This document shows positions 35,380 through 46,141 of a DNA stretch of 64,000 nt, piece after piece. A model generated the notes under the pieces. That model saw only the letters and a list, made by a program, of their open reading frames with translations, was not told the DNA's origin and made no database searches. A program made the translations under genes and the position numbers. Numbering within the stretch: the first letter of the stretch is position 1; each line of letters starts with the position of its first letter. This stretch comes from Holothuria scabra. Lineage: Eukaryota > Echinodermata > Holothuroidea > Aspidochirotida > Holothuriidae. The DNA is taken from the NCBI GenBank assembly GCA_037179385.1, contig CM074180.1:27633455-27697454 (forward strand), read 5' to 3'.

Positions 35380-38300
35380 CAATGACTGGCAGCAATGACC
35401 GTGCAAAGTGCAAATTCCTTCCAACAATATTTGACTCAAATATTCTACCCACCACACCAAGTAGGCTATGATTTTTGAACAAATTTGTGAACCCCCTGAA
35501 ATTGAAAAAAGAATTCCCACAGTTGGATAGAAACAGGCCAGATGCTACGAGCACACTGATCCACACCAAGGTATCCAATTTCAGCCACTCCAAATCTGCT
35601 AGAAAATTATTCATCCAGAAACCCGACGAGTGAAAATTCAAGAAATTCCGAAGATATGAAGCTTGTTTCAGTATACCTGACAGGGGTGGCGCCAGGATTT
35701 GCCCGACAGGAGGGCCAAGCTCCCCGACAGGGGGGCCAGAATTTCAAAGCCCCGACAAAGGCGATGTTATGTCCCGGTTGAACGTGACTTTGCATAATTT
35801 GAGGCGCGCGGAGCGCGCCGAAATTTTGAGCTTTCTTTTTAGCAAATACTTAACAATCTGGAGTTTATTTAAAGTAAAAATTAAAACTTATGAAAGAAAT
35901 TTGACTTTTATGGGTACTATAAAAATTTTGGGGTGTTTATTGAAGAATCTGTCCCTCATAAGGGAAAAATCAAAAACGTTATATGGGTGACAGCTGAAAT
36001 TCTTTTGGGGTTACGCATTGAATAGTACAAGACCTACTTACTAACTGACTAAGGTTTTGAGACGAGACTAGAAGTGTGCCAGGAAAGTCTTTTCCTTTTT
36101 TGAACGAATCTTTCAAAATTAAGAGCTTATCATGACTGAGAAATTTGGGATTTTACTGAAAGAAAATTTGGTCTTTTGGTAAGGTTATAATGAAAAATTT
36201 ACTTTCTTTTATTCAGTGATATGCCTTTCAGGAGCAAAATTAGGTAGTATCATATGCCGGGTGATTAACAGAGTTGGCTTTGGTTATTTATTGTACGGAG
36301 TATACATCGAAATTGGAAAATTTTGCCATTAAAATCTAAATTTAAAAATATTGGAGGAAAATTGTAACTTTATGACAGTTTGGGGGTTTTATGGGGGAAT
36401 CTGACGTTCTCATGAGGAAATCAAGTAGACCATATTGGAGCATTCTCCCGAGGGAAAAATTTGGCTTCGCATATATTTTAAGTTTTATAATTTATTTATT
36501 GTCATAGCCGTACGGGAGCTTGTCAGCTGAGTTTGGGAGAGGACAGAATTGTTTTTCTGTCCGAAAAATGTTATCTTGCCCGAAAGATTAACTAGGTCGA
36601 GCGAACAGGATTTTTTGAAAAATGGAGAACTCCCGCGGTCAGCAGGAAATGACATTTCCTGGGCTCGTAACTTAAGAAGTCCTTACTTTCAGATATCTTT
36701 CGCAACAAAATTATTTTCACTTCATAATACTGCCCAAAACGAAGAATAATTTACAAACACGCATTGTTCGACTAAAACACTATCTATGTGGAGCGCCACC
36801 ATCAGTTAGCGCGGAGCGTACCGAAAATTGTTAAGAAATCTAACCCTTAAGATACCCGTAATGGCATTTCCCAGACTTGTAACTAAAAAAGAAGCAGTCG
36901 TTATTTTGAGCTTTCCTTTAAAATATCAATAGAGAAAAAAACCAACTTGCTAATGATAAGAAAAGTACCAGATAAAAGGTACCGCTACAATCAGATGGTC
37001 TTGTTTCTTCTCGGGGGGGGGGGGGGGGGACTATACAACGGAATTAAAAACATAGTAAAATGTTTTTCACTGTATTAAGAATCTTCGTTGAATTAAATTG
37101 CAAGGTCCACGAAATAGATGAAGTTTTTAACGTGACTGCCCGAACCAAGACTATAAATGGTTTTGCTCTCAATGTATTTGAAAATATGGCACGTTGCAAG
37201 GGGCCTTCAAATAAATTCTCAGTCAGACCACTGTTTATCGTTATGTGTAGCTGAAAACGTCATGGCCGATATTCATCACCTCTCTGAGAATTCGACTGTC
37301 GGGCAGGCCAGATGGCAGACTATTGGGTACTGCACGCACATGAACAACCCCTAGTCCGTTTTTGTAAGGAGAATTGGAATTGTGAGTTTTCTTGAAGAAT
37401 ATGGTCTTCTGGTAGGCCTAAGCAAGATCAAGAAGGTCGTGACTACAGACCCACATCTTTCATCGGAGGTCTGCAGATAATGGCTCCCCGAAGAAATTTG
37501 ATTTTCTCGAAAACAGGGGTGGGTTGCCCGTCCCCGACGGAGGCGTGACCTTGCGCGCACGGATTGAAGATGGGATGAGGGATAGAAGAGCTAGTAAGAA
37601 GTGATTAAAACCGACTCAGATATGCATTCAAATAGCGTTACGAAGGAAAAAATAGTTTAAAAAGAAAAAAAAATCATGGTCATTCATCCAGTAACTTCAG
37701 TCCTTCACGCTTTTCATGTTTAGGCCTCCCCGAAAAAATTGCCGTCCTTCCCCGACGGGGGAAGAGATAGGACAAGGTACATAGAATGTAGTTTGACAGA
37801 GTTAAAAAGTGATTTAAAATCGATTGCGATATGTATTAAAATAGCATTTTAAAACAAAAAATATGTCCTAGATCGCCCATCCAGTAACTCCAGTTCTTGT
37901 AGGATTTTTTTATTACTTTTTTTGTTATTTTTTTTTATTAATTTTTCCCTTTTTTTAGACCTCCCCGACGAAACCACCGACCTTCCCCTACGGGGAGGGG
38001 GCAGTGCTGTGGGATTTTTCATTATTTTTTTTTTTGTTATTTTTTATATTATTTTTTGCATTTTTTAAGACCTCCCCTACGAAATCGCCGACCTTCCCCG
38101 ACGGGGGGGGGGGGGCAGTGCTCCCCGACAGGGGGGATGGCCCCCCGGCCTCCCGCTGGCGCCACCCCTGATACCTGAATTTATTCCGAAATTCGGAGTG
38201 GGCCACAATTGCATAATACTCTGCAACTGCGTGGATCTATCGCAAGTGCATCTATGTCATAGTAGTCGGGTAGCCCGGATTGAATATTATCATCGGCCAG

Positions 38301-38404
38301 TATGAATATAATTTTTTCTCGGGTCGCCAGTGGGGGGGGGGGCTGGGCGATTCAGTGGGGGCTCGAGCCCCCAAGCCCCCCCCCCCCTACGTAGCTACGC
38401 CACT
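35380..38404 (+). repeat. Dispersed repeat, copy B (filled site)
   Basis: Two halves, 35380-35680 and 38171-38404, together match copy A at 2880-3422 in order. Between them lies the 2490-bp hAT element. Both copies end with a C-rich stretch and TAGCTACGCCACTG or its variant. Confidence 0.75.
35681..38170 (+). mobile_element. Non-autonomous hAT, 2490 bp, perfect TSD
   Basis: The ends are CAGGGGTGGCGCCAGG and CTGGCGCCACCCCTG. The target duplication ATACCTGA is perfect (35673-35680 and 38171-38178). Copy A at 2880-3422 shows the unoccupied target as TCTACCTGA. The right part holds subterminal tandem units of about 240 bp (from about 37500 and 37735) built on CCCCGACGGGG and TAAAAAGTGATT. The middle contains two units of the 34-35 kb repeat and an 18-base G run (37012-37029). 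No transposase frame remains. It belongs to the same family as 408-1267. Confidence 0.9.
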
Positions 38405-39589
38405 GTTTCTGACCAAGAATTTTTCCATAATACAATGTAAAAGGAAAAATACTAATAAAATTACATTTATAACAGATATCATTCTAATATGCACTCAGTC
38501 GACTCTTTCATTAAAAAAGGTTAATTAATTTTGTCACTATTCTACATTTCCCGAAATTGACCATTTTTTCCGAATTCCTCGTAATTGCCTTGAAAGGAAT
38601 GGGATTGCAACTGATAGCATAATTTACATTTACATACAGTTTGAACTTCCATTATCGATGGTGGGCAGCCTATGGACATTTTCACGGTTCTTTTGTTTTC
38701 CTTGACGAGTGTATGGTAACATTAACGAAGATTTCCGTTGATTAGAAATCTCCACACCTGATGAACCCAACTAGCAGATGAATTGTAAGAAAAAGTTTAG
38801 TGTTCTACATAAAGCGTGTTGCGAAATAGGGTTGCGACCTTTAATATCACTATACTGACATTTTATCGGAAAAATTAAAACTGTGTGTTCTAAATTTCTA
38901 TTAGTTTGTAACAATTATAATTACATAGTTTGAAAATTATAAGATAATAGAACATTATGTAGAAACAAATAGGCTAAATGATCTATTTAGTGTTAGGGAA
39001 AAAATTAGCTTTGGATAATTTTAGAGGGGGGCGCCGGGTGCGCCCCGCCTAAATCCGCCACTGGAGGTATGGGAGAATAGTTTTTACGTTCTAAAGGATG
39101 TCTGAATCTGTCAACTACCTTAATATAAGTGCACTCTAATTGCACCATACATGGTACTTTCATTAAGACAATGAACGTCGTATTCTTCCACGAACTTGTA
39201 TACATGGACAGAACATGTAACGTGTACGTCCTTTCCTTAGCTGGTCGCCACCGACTGAGACAAGAAAGGCGCACCAAGATGGCCATCGTGAACCTATGAA
39301 TCGTCTGATTTGACGACGACTCTGTAATATTTCAAAGAAAAGCTAAACTTGAATGGGGAAAAATATCATAATCCTGCAATACGTGAAGCGATTTTGACCT
39401 TATCTTGCCATATTTCAAAAATATTTCAACTTTCTTGCAAAATATGGTGACATACTTGAGCAAGTCCGAACTTTCACACAAAAACATAGGAGACAGCCAT
39501 CTTGGTGTGCTTTTACTCACACGTGCGGTAGCGACAATTTAACGTGCAGTATGCTCTGTCCATGTATAGGAAGTCCGTGTATTCTTCAT
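38405..39589. other. Intergenic, fragment of a hAT end
   Basis: Bases 39021-39063 (GGGGGGCGCCGGGTGCGCCCC, then AAATCCGCCACTG) look like the right end of another CAGTGGCGGATT hAT. Its left end was not found. No gene is seen. Confidence 0.4.
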
Positions 39590-39592
39590 TAA

Positions 39593-40592
39593 AGCTGTGT
39601 GACGCGGGCCCAGGTGCAAAAATCGCTCCAGCATATTTCCTGTTGAGCCGCGTTTCCACGAGGCAGACGCCGACGCGGACGCCGACTCGTTTTTCACGAA
39701 TCGGTCCTGGAGCGATTCGAAAAAACGTCGGCGCGTGTCCGCGTGGTATTTCGCAATCATTTCTGGGAATTCCTCTGGTATCACACTACATTGTAGTACG
39801 GTAGGTGTACAGTAGGACAACTGTGCTCGAGTCACTGGTTGTAAATTGGCAGTTGTGTCATAGTGTCCAGAATTTGTAGTTATCGACCATAGCTCCCAAA
39901 CGGCTTCCGAGGGAACAGACTGAACAATTGATTGAACTGGTATGAGAGAGACCATATCTCTACGACGTGCGTGATCCCGATCACGCAGACTCAACAATGG
40001 TTGCAAATGCGTGGATAGCAATCACAGAGAAAATGGGCCTCAGAGACGATGGTGAGTTTAATGGACCCCCCTGTATCCGCCCTTGGTGTATGAATGGAAT
40101 TTCAAAATCATGGGCTTTTGCTTTATATACTTGAGATACCAGTCAAAATTGATGCAAAATTCTTTACGAGAAAGTCACGATGTTGGGAAAAATCAGTTGG
40201 TAATTAATTCTCTGCATGATTTGTGCAAAGTGAAAACCTTTCAAGGTAGCCCACTGAATTCTTCCTATTATTGCCCTTATAATAGCTTCATAATAACATT
40301 GTGACGTCCTACATGAATTATTAACTTATTTTTCGCCGGACAAGGGACCCTGGCCTTTCTCATGACAAGGCCCGGCGAGTTTCTGACAGACACGTGACTG
40401 TCGTACATACACTCTAAAAACATCCTGGTTAACTCGCACGTGGCTTGATAAAAAGTGAGTTACCCCTGGAACGGGAGGCAATGGCGGGACTATCTAAAGG
40501 CAAATCCACGCGTGTCTGCCCGCGTCGGCGTCCGCCTAGTGGAAACGTAACAAACGCGCCCGCGCCCGCGTCGGTTTCGCTGAAACACAGCT
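39593..40592 (+). mobile_element. PIF/Harbinger-type element, 1000 bp, decayed
   Basis: The 3-bp target duplication TAA is present on both sides (39590-39592 and 40593-40595). The ends are AGCTGTGT at left and ACACAGCT at right. Further in, CGTTTCCAC-AGGC-GACGCCGACGCGG occurs near the left end (about 39649) and inverted near the right end (about 40555). TAA/TTA targets and a GC-rich subterminal region are typical of PIF/Harbinger. The interior carries a MADF-domain remnant, the DNA-binding accessory protein type used by this superfamily. No HARBI1-type nuclease is present, so it is non-autonomous. Confidence 0.7.
39901..40051 (+). pseudogene. MADF-domain remnant with in-frame stop
   Basis: The frame reads EQLIELV, then a TGA stop at 39943-39945, then ERPYLYDVRDPDH and VANAWIAITEKMGL. 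This is the first half of a MADF (Myb/SANT-like) domain: helix 1, the PYLYD turn and the AW-I helix. The stop stands where the family usually has Arg; CGA to TGA by CpG decay would explain it. A GTGAGT donor-like site follows at 40052. Such proteins bind transposon ends alongside a Harbinger nuclease. The rest of the domain is not seen nearby. Confidence 0.65.
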
Positions 40593-40595
40593 TAA

Positions 40596-41860
40596 GCTCA
40601 GTGTGTTTCAGCGAGCCTAAGCCAGGGATCAATGTAGGTGGTGGGATTTGTGAGCCATGCGTAGTCTAAATTACATGAATAACATATTGCGCTTTAGCAT
40701 TAAACATTTGTAATACGTTTGGTCTGGTTTGCTGGAGTTTTACGCCGGATCCTGGATTAAATATAGCTGTGCCGTCGGTAGTGTTTTCCCTACTCCACTG
40801 CAACGAGGGATGATTTCGCACCCTCTTACCTAGAAAATTTTCTGCTAACTTCACGTACTCTACTTAAAAATAATATATTAATATTTCCTCAAGCAAACGC
40901 TTCGTTAGGTACAGTGGCCTGCCATAAATATCATTGAAAATACGGTTGAAGTAGACTTTGCTGTTTAAACGTAGGTTCATGCGTACCAAACAGTGCAAAT
41001 ACCACATCTATGCAGCAAATCGCATATTTTCACATTTAAAAGCAAAACAGTTTCACACAGTGGGAGGGAATCCTCTTCCACATCCTCCGCCCCTTTGTGC
41101 GCGAGCGGTGTCGGCTGCTCCGAACACTCCCTTGCAGAATCTTCCACTAATTGCTACATTTAAATGCTAACAAGTATGTTATACCGGCCAGTGATTCAAT
41201 TGTACTTTTTTGTAATTTTCCTCTTACCTCTTCCTTAAAAATGTAATAAGAGTGAGCTGTTATGAACCATTACCTGATTGAAGAACCAGTTTCTTAATTT
41301 CTGTAAGGAAGGATCGCCCAAAAAGTGTTTTCATGCAAGAGTTTCACGGCAGGGCTATTTCTATTTCTCACAATGCTGCATTAACACTTTTGATCGAATA
41401 AATTGTGACAAATTTGTGTGGTGGCGCTCCTCCAAAGGCCAACTTCCACTCGGAACGGAAAAGATAACAGTTTTGTTTTATGTCAATCAAATATCATCAA
41501 TTAATTGAAGAAAATTTGATCGTTTATGGGGTTCTTTAGAACAGGTTTCATCGATTCAGTCGACATTGACTGCTGTACTTTAGTAGCAACGACCTTACCA
41601 TAAAAAATGTGAAACTTATTTAACCATGGTTTACCATGGTAAAACTATGGTAAAACGACAGATTTACAATGGTAAACCATTATACATTTTCGGTTAGCGA
41701 ACATGGCATTAGCAGCCTGATTGCATGTAAAAACACAAAATTTTCAGTTTTATCCCCATTCAGTTAATCAGTTTTAACCACCACAATTCAACTTTCAAAC
41801 CCATTTCTGTCAAAATCGAAAATCTTGCACCATTTTGCATCTAGGCTGCTTGAAAAGTCT
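40596..41860. other. Intergenic, one small palindrome
   Basis: GCTGAAACACA at 40579-40589 pairs with TGTGTTTCAGC at 40602-40612, straddling the Harbinger border. GGTTTACCATGGTAAAACTATGGTAAAAC at about 41628-41656, with related words to 41682, is a small palindromic cluster. No gene is seen. Confidence 0.4.
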
Positions 41861-41936
41861 GGTCAAAAACAATGGGTGGAGTTTGAGCGTACTGCCTTGC
41901 ATGCTGAAGGTCCCCGGATTAAATCTCGGTGGAACC
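41861..41936 (+). pseudogene. tRNA-Gln-like SINE head or tRNA pseudogene
   Basis: This is 76 bases, the size of a tRNA. Its 3' part, GATTAAATCTCGGTGGAACC, resembles the T arm and acceptor strand of animal tRNA-Gln; the T loop has lost the canonical TTCAA. The 5' part is poorly preserved and the anticodon arm is not convincing. The sequence continues as AT-rich DNA, so a SINE head is more likely than a functional gene. Confidence 0.4.
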
Positions 41937-42767
41937 ACTTGGAATTTTTCCAGGGTCTAAAAATTAGCTTGTTCAGCATAGCTGTTCACAGTGATGCTGA
42001 GGGGGTTTAAATTTTGTGAATTACAAAAAAGTGGGTATTTGGTTGTCCTTTTCAGGAAGTTGTCTGTTTGCTCAGTTCAGCTGTTGAGCAGTGGTTCAGA
42101 GCAAGTTACCTCCAACCCCACCCAGCCTTTGGGAAAGTGCAGGCCAAAGACTGGGGATAGGCTCACGTCCGTCAAATGGGGACGTTAAATTGCGGTCCCG
42201 GGAGCAGGATTGGGAGCGATTAGTACACGCCTGCCTCGTTACCCCTGAGCATCAGTCGAAAAGAGAAGGCGAAGTTTGCCGGTGTTCATCCATGCTCACT
42301 CTGGCATAGGATCCTCTATGAGTCAAAATGGCTTCCTGACCCTCGAAACGTTAAATTTAATTAAATATTTTCAAAGGGAAGGGGGAACAGCCCTGACCCT
42401 AGACCCGGCCGGGCCCTAGGCCGGCAGTCACCCAACATACTGCACAAGTTCAAACTATGTTTAAAAAACAGTTGGCGAAGGAGATTAATATAAACCCTAA
42501 AACTTTTCATGCCTAAGCGAGGTCTAAGCAGAAACTTAAGGAGGGTGTGGGCCCATCTCAACGGTGATGAGAATTCTTTGGTAAGTGACCATTAGGATAT
42601 GGCTAACTTGTTAAATGACTATTTTGTATCTGTTTTAACTGAGGAATCATCTTAACATAACATAACAGGTTGAAGGGCAAAGGAGGGCCAAGGCCCCATA
42701 AGATGTCCTGAAGTCCAAGCCCTAATCAAAAGTCAAACCACCAAAGCTTGACAACAGCCCCAAACAA

Positions 42768-44051
42768 TCAGATTCTACCACAGCCATGGAAAAACCTGTC
42801 AATGTTAACCTTAAAGCAGTGAATTAAGGGGGAGTTAACTACCCAATCTGGTAGACAATTCCACTCGTTGACAACTCTATGGGAGAAACTAAACTTCCTA
42901 ATGTCAAGCCTTGCAAAAGGCTTTTCAAGCTTTTTACAATGCCCACGCACCCGAGAATTACTTTGAACCCTTAAACAACTACAAGTCAGAAGGGGATTCC
43001 TTTCACAAAGGAACTTGAAAACCTGGAGCATGTCTCCCCTAATCCTTCTCAGCTCCAAGGTGGTAAGCCCAAGATGTTTAAGCCTAGCATGATAAGGCAA
43101 ATTTCTCACCTCAGGAATGAGGCGAGTGGCTCTCCTCCGAACCTGCTCTAAAAGAAACTTGTCCTTTTCATAGAAGGGACTCCAAGCCTGAGCTGCATAG
43201 GCAAGATGGGGTCTTACCAACTGCTTATACAAATTAAGCACAATATCCTTACTAAAATTGATGAAATTCCTCTTGATCAATCCAAGCACTCTTTTAGCCT
43301 TTACAGCAGTGGCTGCACACTGCCTTGATGACTTTAAATCCCCAGTAATTACAACACCCAGATCTTTCTCAGAGGTGACATTACTTAAAACACAACCATT
43401 CATGTTATAATCATAGCTAAAACGTTTGGGACCAAAATGAAGGACCTTACACTTATCTGCATTAAAAGACATTTGCCAGGTCTGAGACCAAGAAAATAAC
43501 CTATCCAGATCTTTCTGCAGCAGTAAGGCATCATCCAAAATGCTAATCTTCCTATAAAGCTTAGTATCATCTGCAAACTTACTTATACGAGATGTAAGAG
43601 AACCATCAATATCATTCATGAAAATTAAGAAAAGAAGTGGGCCAAGGACAGAACCTTGCGGTACTCCACTTGTGACTTCTTTCCAAGAGGAGAAGCTACC
43701 ATTGACAGCAACTCTCTGAGATCTACCATGAAGCCAAGAATTTATCCAATCAGCACAATTGCCCTGAACCCCTAACCTATGCAGTTTAACCATTAGCCTA
43801 CCTAATGGAACTTTACCAAAAGCCTTTGAAAAGTCAAGGTAAATGACATCAACGCCGTACCCAGAATCAAGAGATGAAGAGACATCTTCAAGAAAGCTCA
43901 GTAAGTTAGTAACACAATATCTGCTTGGCAGGAAACCATGCTGTGACAGATTAAGTAACTCATTATCTAAAAGATACTTAAGTAAACTATCCTTAATCAA
44001 AGATTCCAGAACTTTGCACACAACACTGGTTAAACTGACAGGAGCTAGCAC
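42768..44051 (-). pseudogene. Reverse transcriptase, C-terminal 427 residues
   Basis: A long intact frame covers the palm, thumb and C-terminal part of a CR1/jockey-group reverse transcriptase: YLDFSKAF (residues 71-78), TSGVPQGSVLGPLLFLIFMN (127-146), the catalytic KFADD (158-162), WQMSFNADKC, and the C-terminal FSFSHRVVNEWNCLPD. Where related elements have AFD in motif A, this copy has AFG, a change outside the first catalytic Asp. The enzyme copies element RNA into DNA at a nicked target. The N-terminal RT part is separated by the inserted hairpin repeat, so the protein is broken. Confidence 0.85.
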
Positions 44052-44258
44052 AGATATCCCAAAGATTTTCAGGAGCGTTGTGGCTTCTGTTCTATTCAGG
44101 CAGTCTAGAGCAGGACCACTCAGTGTTTGCCCTTTGGAGGGCGTACTTGTCCATTTGGGACGTTAAGCTCCTTTAGGGAGCAGAACTCCTCCGGGAGTAA
44201 TCGTTTCGTTTTCGCCCCTTGGCTCTTCGCCAGAGAGTCGAGGGGACTTTTAGAAAAA
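44052..44258 (+). repeat. Hairpin-cluster insertion (copy A) inside the LINE
   Basis: It interrupts the LINE between NPCNY and PVSLTSV of the RT. Hairpins in order: GCCCT-TTGG-AGGGC (44129-44142), GTCC-ATTTG-GGAC (44149-44161), GCTCC-TTTAG-GGAGC (44167-44181), ACTCC-TCCG-GGAGT (44185-44198) and a CTCT-AGAG stem around 44223-44235. Bases 44143-44260 match 33676-33780. A target duplication is not clear. Confidence 0.6.
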
Positions 44259-44601
44259 AGCTGTAATTGCAAGGATTACTTCGATCCCCCTTCTTAAAAA
44301 TTGGAGTAACATTTGCTACCCGCCAGTCAGTAGGAACAAAACTCGAATCCAGACACTTCTGAAAAATGATGGAAAGAGGAACAGACAAAATCTCAGAGCA
44401 TTCACGTAAAATGGCTGGGTGGACCCCATCTGGCCCAGGGGCCTTACTAGCTTTCAAAATCTTTAACTTTTTACAAACTTGTTCTTCTGAGAAAATGGCA
44501 TAACTGGTTGAAGAAGAGACATCAGAACCCTTACAAGTCCCCAACAAAGATGATTCCTCAGTAAAAACAGATACAAAATAGTCATTTAACAATTTAGCCA
44601 T
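44173..44601 (-). pseudogene. Reverse transcriptase, N-terminal fragment
   Basis: It encodes LLNDYFVSVFTEESSL, LKASKAPGPDGVHPA and VANVTPIFKKGDRSNP, the fingers region upstream of motif A, of the same inner LINE copy. The frame runs on into the inserted hairpin repeat and stops there, so it cannot join the downstream RT part. Confidence 0.75.
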
Positions 44602-45390
44602 ATCTTTGTTGGGGACTTGTAGTGGTGCTGATGTCTCTTCTTCAATCAGTTATGTCATTTTTCGGAGGAACAGTTTGTAAAAAGTTAAGGAGTTTGAAGG
44701 CTCTTAAGGCCCCTGGGCCAGATGGGGTCCACCCAGCCATATTACGTGAATGCTCTGAGATTTTGTCAGTTCCTCTTTAGAGTGCTTGGATTGATCAAGA
44801 GGAATTTCATCAATTTTAGTAAGGATATTGTACTTAATTTGAATGAGCAGTTGGTAAGACCCCATCTAGACTATGCATCTCAGGCTGGAATCCCTTTTAA
44901 GAAAAGGACAAGTTTCTTTTAGAGCAAGTCCAGAGGAGAGCCACTCGCCTTATACCTGAGGTGAGAAATTTATCTTATCATGCTAGGCTTAAACATCTTG
45001 GGCTTACCACTTTGGAGCTGAGAAGGATTAGGGGGCATGCTCCAGGTTTACAAGTTTCTTTCTGAAAGGAATCCCCTTTTGACCTGTAGTTATTTGGATG
45101 TTCAAAGTAATTCTCGGGTGCGTGGGCATTTTAAAAAGCTAGAAAAGCCTTTTGCAAGCCTTGACATTAGGAAGTTTAGTTTCTTCCACAGAGTTGTCAA
45201 CGAGTGGAATATTCTGCCAGATTGGTTAGTTAACTCCCCGTCAGTTCACTCCATTAAGGTTAACATTGACAAGTATTTCCATGACTCCGGGTAGAATCTC
45301 AAGCTATGGTGGTTTGACTTGTGATTAGGGCTTTGACTTCAGGGTATCTCATGGGGCCTTCCTTTGCCCTTCAACCTGTTATGTTATTTT

Positions 45391-46120
45391 GTGTCTGTCC
45401 ATCCTCTTTTACGACCCTATCATCAACCACTACGTACTGGTGGGATCCAGTAAGTTACGGTGACGTAGCCATGGATAATTTTTAGCAAGAGAACTGGGGA
45501 TCATGGACCCTTCCCACAACAGATTCTCTGAATTCTGTTAAGGTCTTTATATGTAGTGGGAACAACTGCCCCAATTTGGTTTTAGTTGCGAAGCGTCCGC
45601 TTAATTAGGCTTGAGTTGACTATAGGTTGGTGTTGTCATCAGTTGCCAATTGGGGAGGGATGCTGTAAACTCTGTAGGGCCAAGTTGGGACCGAGTAGGG
45701 CTTTATTGGGATAGGTTAGCCCAATTGGGGCGTAATGGAAGCCCTCTGACAAAACTGATTGGGCCCCAAGCGGGAGCCCAATTTGGCCATTCACAATTGG
45801 GACCCAATAATGTGTGCTGGCAGCCTGGGAAATATATCATCAATGGGGCACATCGGGCACGGCTTGTCTTATGGCGCGACTTCTCCTTACCCATGACTCC
45901 CGCATCACTGCCACTGAAATTTAAAGTGTCAGTTTTCTTGCATGGAAACGTTTCACTTACACAAAACTGAGCATTTCCCTCACTAGACTAGTCAGTCACA
46001 CGGTCTGCTAGTTGTGAACGGATCAAGTCGCACAACTGGTGTTAAAGTTTTGTGCTTCCTACATAATAGATTACTAGATACATCAGATTATTTCTGCCCA
46101 ATTTTAATTATTCTTTTTTC
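45391..46120. other. Upstream region of the CEP15-like gene; AATTGGG-rich repeat
   Basis: Bases 45570-45830 contain many short palindromic words (CCCAATTGGGG, GGGCCCCAAG, AATTGGGACCCAAT), probably a degenerate dispersed repeat. CpG is ordinary here, unlike the gene body downstream, as expected for an unmethylated promoter. No TATA box is obvious. Confidence 0.45.
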
Positions 46121-46141
46121 TGAGAAGTCAAGAGAACGGAT

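Larger units (their letters stand above)
42653..44601 (-). mobile_element. CR1-type LINE, inner antisense copy
   Basis: Its 3' tail (TTATG units, plus-strand TAACATAACATAACAGG) starts at 42653 and its truncated 5' end is at 44601. The target duplication is only ATCT (42649-42652 and 44602-44605). It carries most of the reverse transcriptase: the 5' part has KASKAPGPDGVHPA and ANVTPIFKKGDRSNP, then an insertion of about 200 bp, then a long intact frame. It has the same 3' UTR word (GCCCTTCAACCTGTTATG) as the outer copy, so the two are close relatives. Confidence 0.8.
42450..45390 (+). mobile_element. CR1-type LINE, outer copy, interrupted and deleted
   Basis: Bases 42450-42652 carry the pre-RT linker (KKQLAKEININPKTFHA, then KEGVGP). 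The sequence resumes at 44602 with the next part of the same element (EEQVCKKL, KAPGPDGVHPAILRE), then jumps at about 44777 by an internal deletion to RVLGLIKRNFINFSKD. It ends with the 3' end CTTCAACCTGTTATGTTA near 45387. It is 5' truncated and full of shifts. The gap is filled by the antisense copy 42653-44601. Confidence 0.75.

Noticed and set aside
39539..40021. 160-codon minus-strand frame across the Harbinger element
   Set aside because: It includes the GC-rich terminal repeat (Ser-Ala run) and lies opposite the MADF remnant, which explains its openness.
42653..44601. Twin-priming inversion of a single LINE
   Set aside because: Both orientations have their own 3' tail (near 42653 and 45387), so two insertion events are needed.
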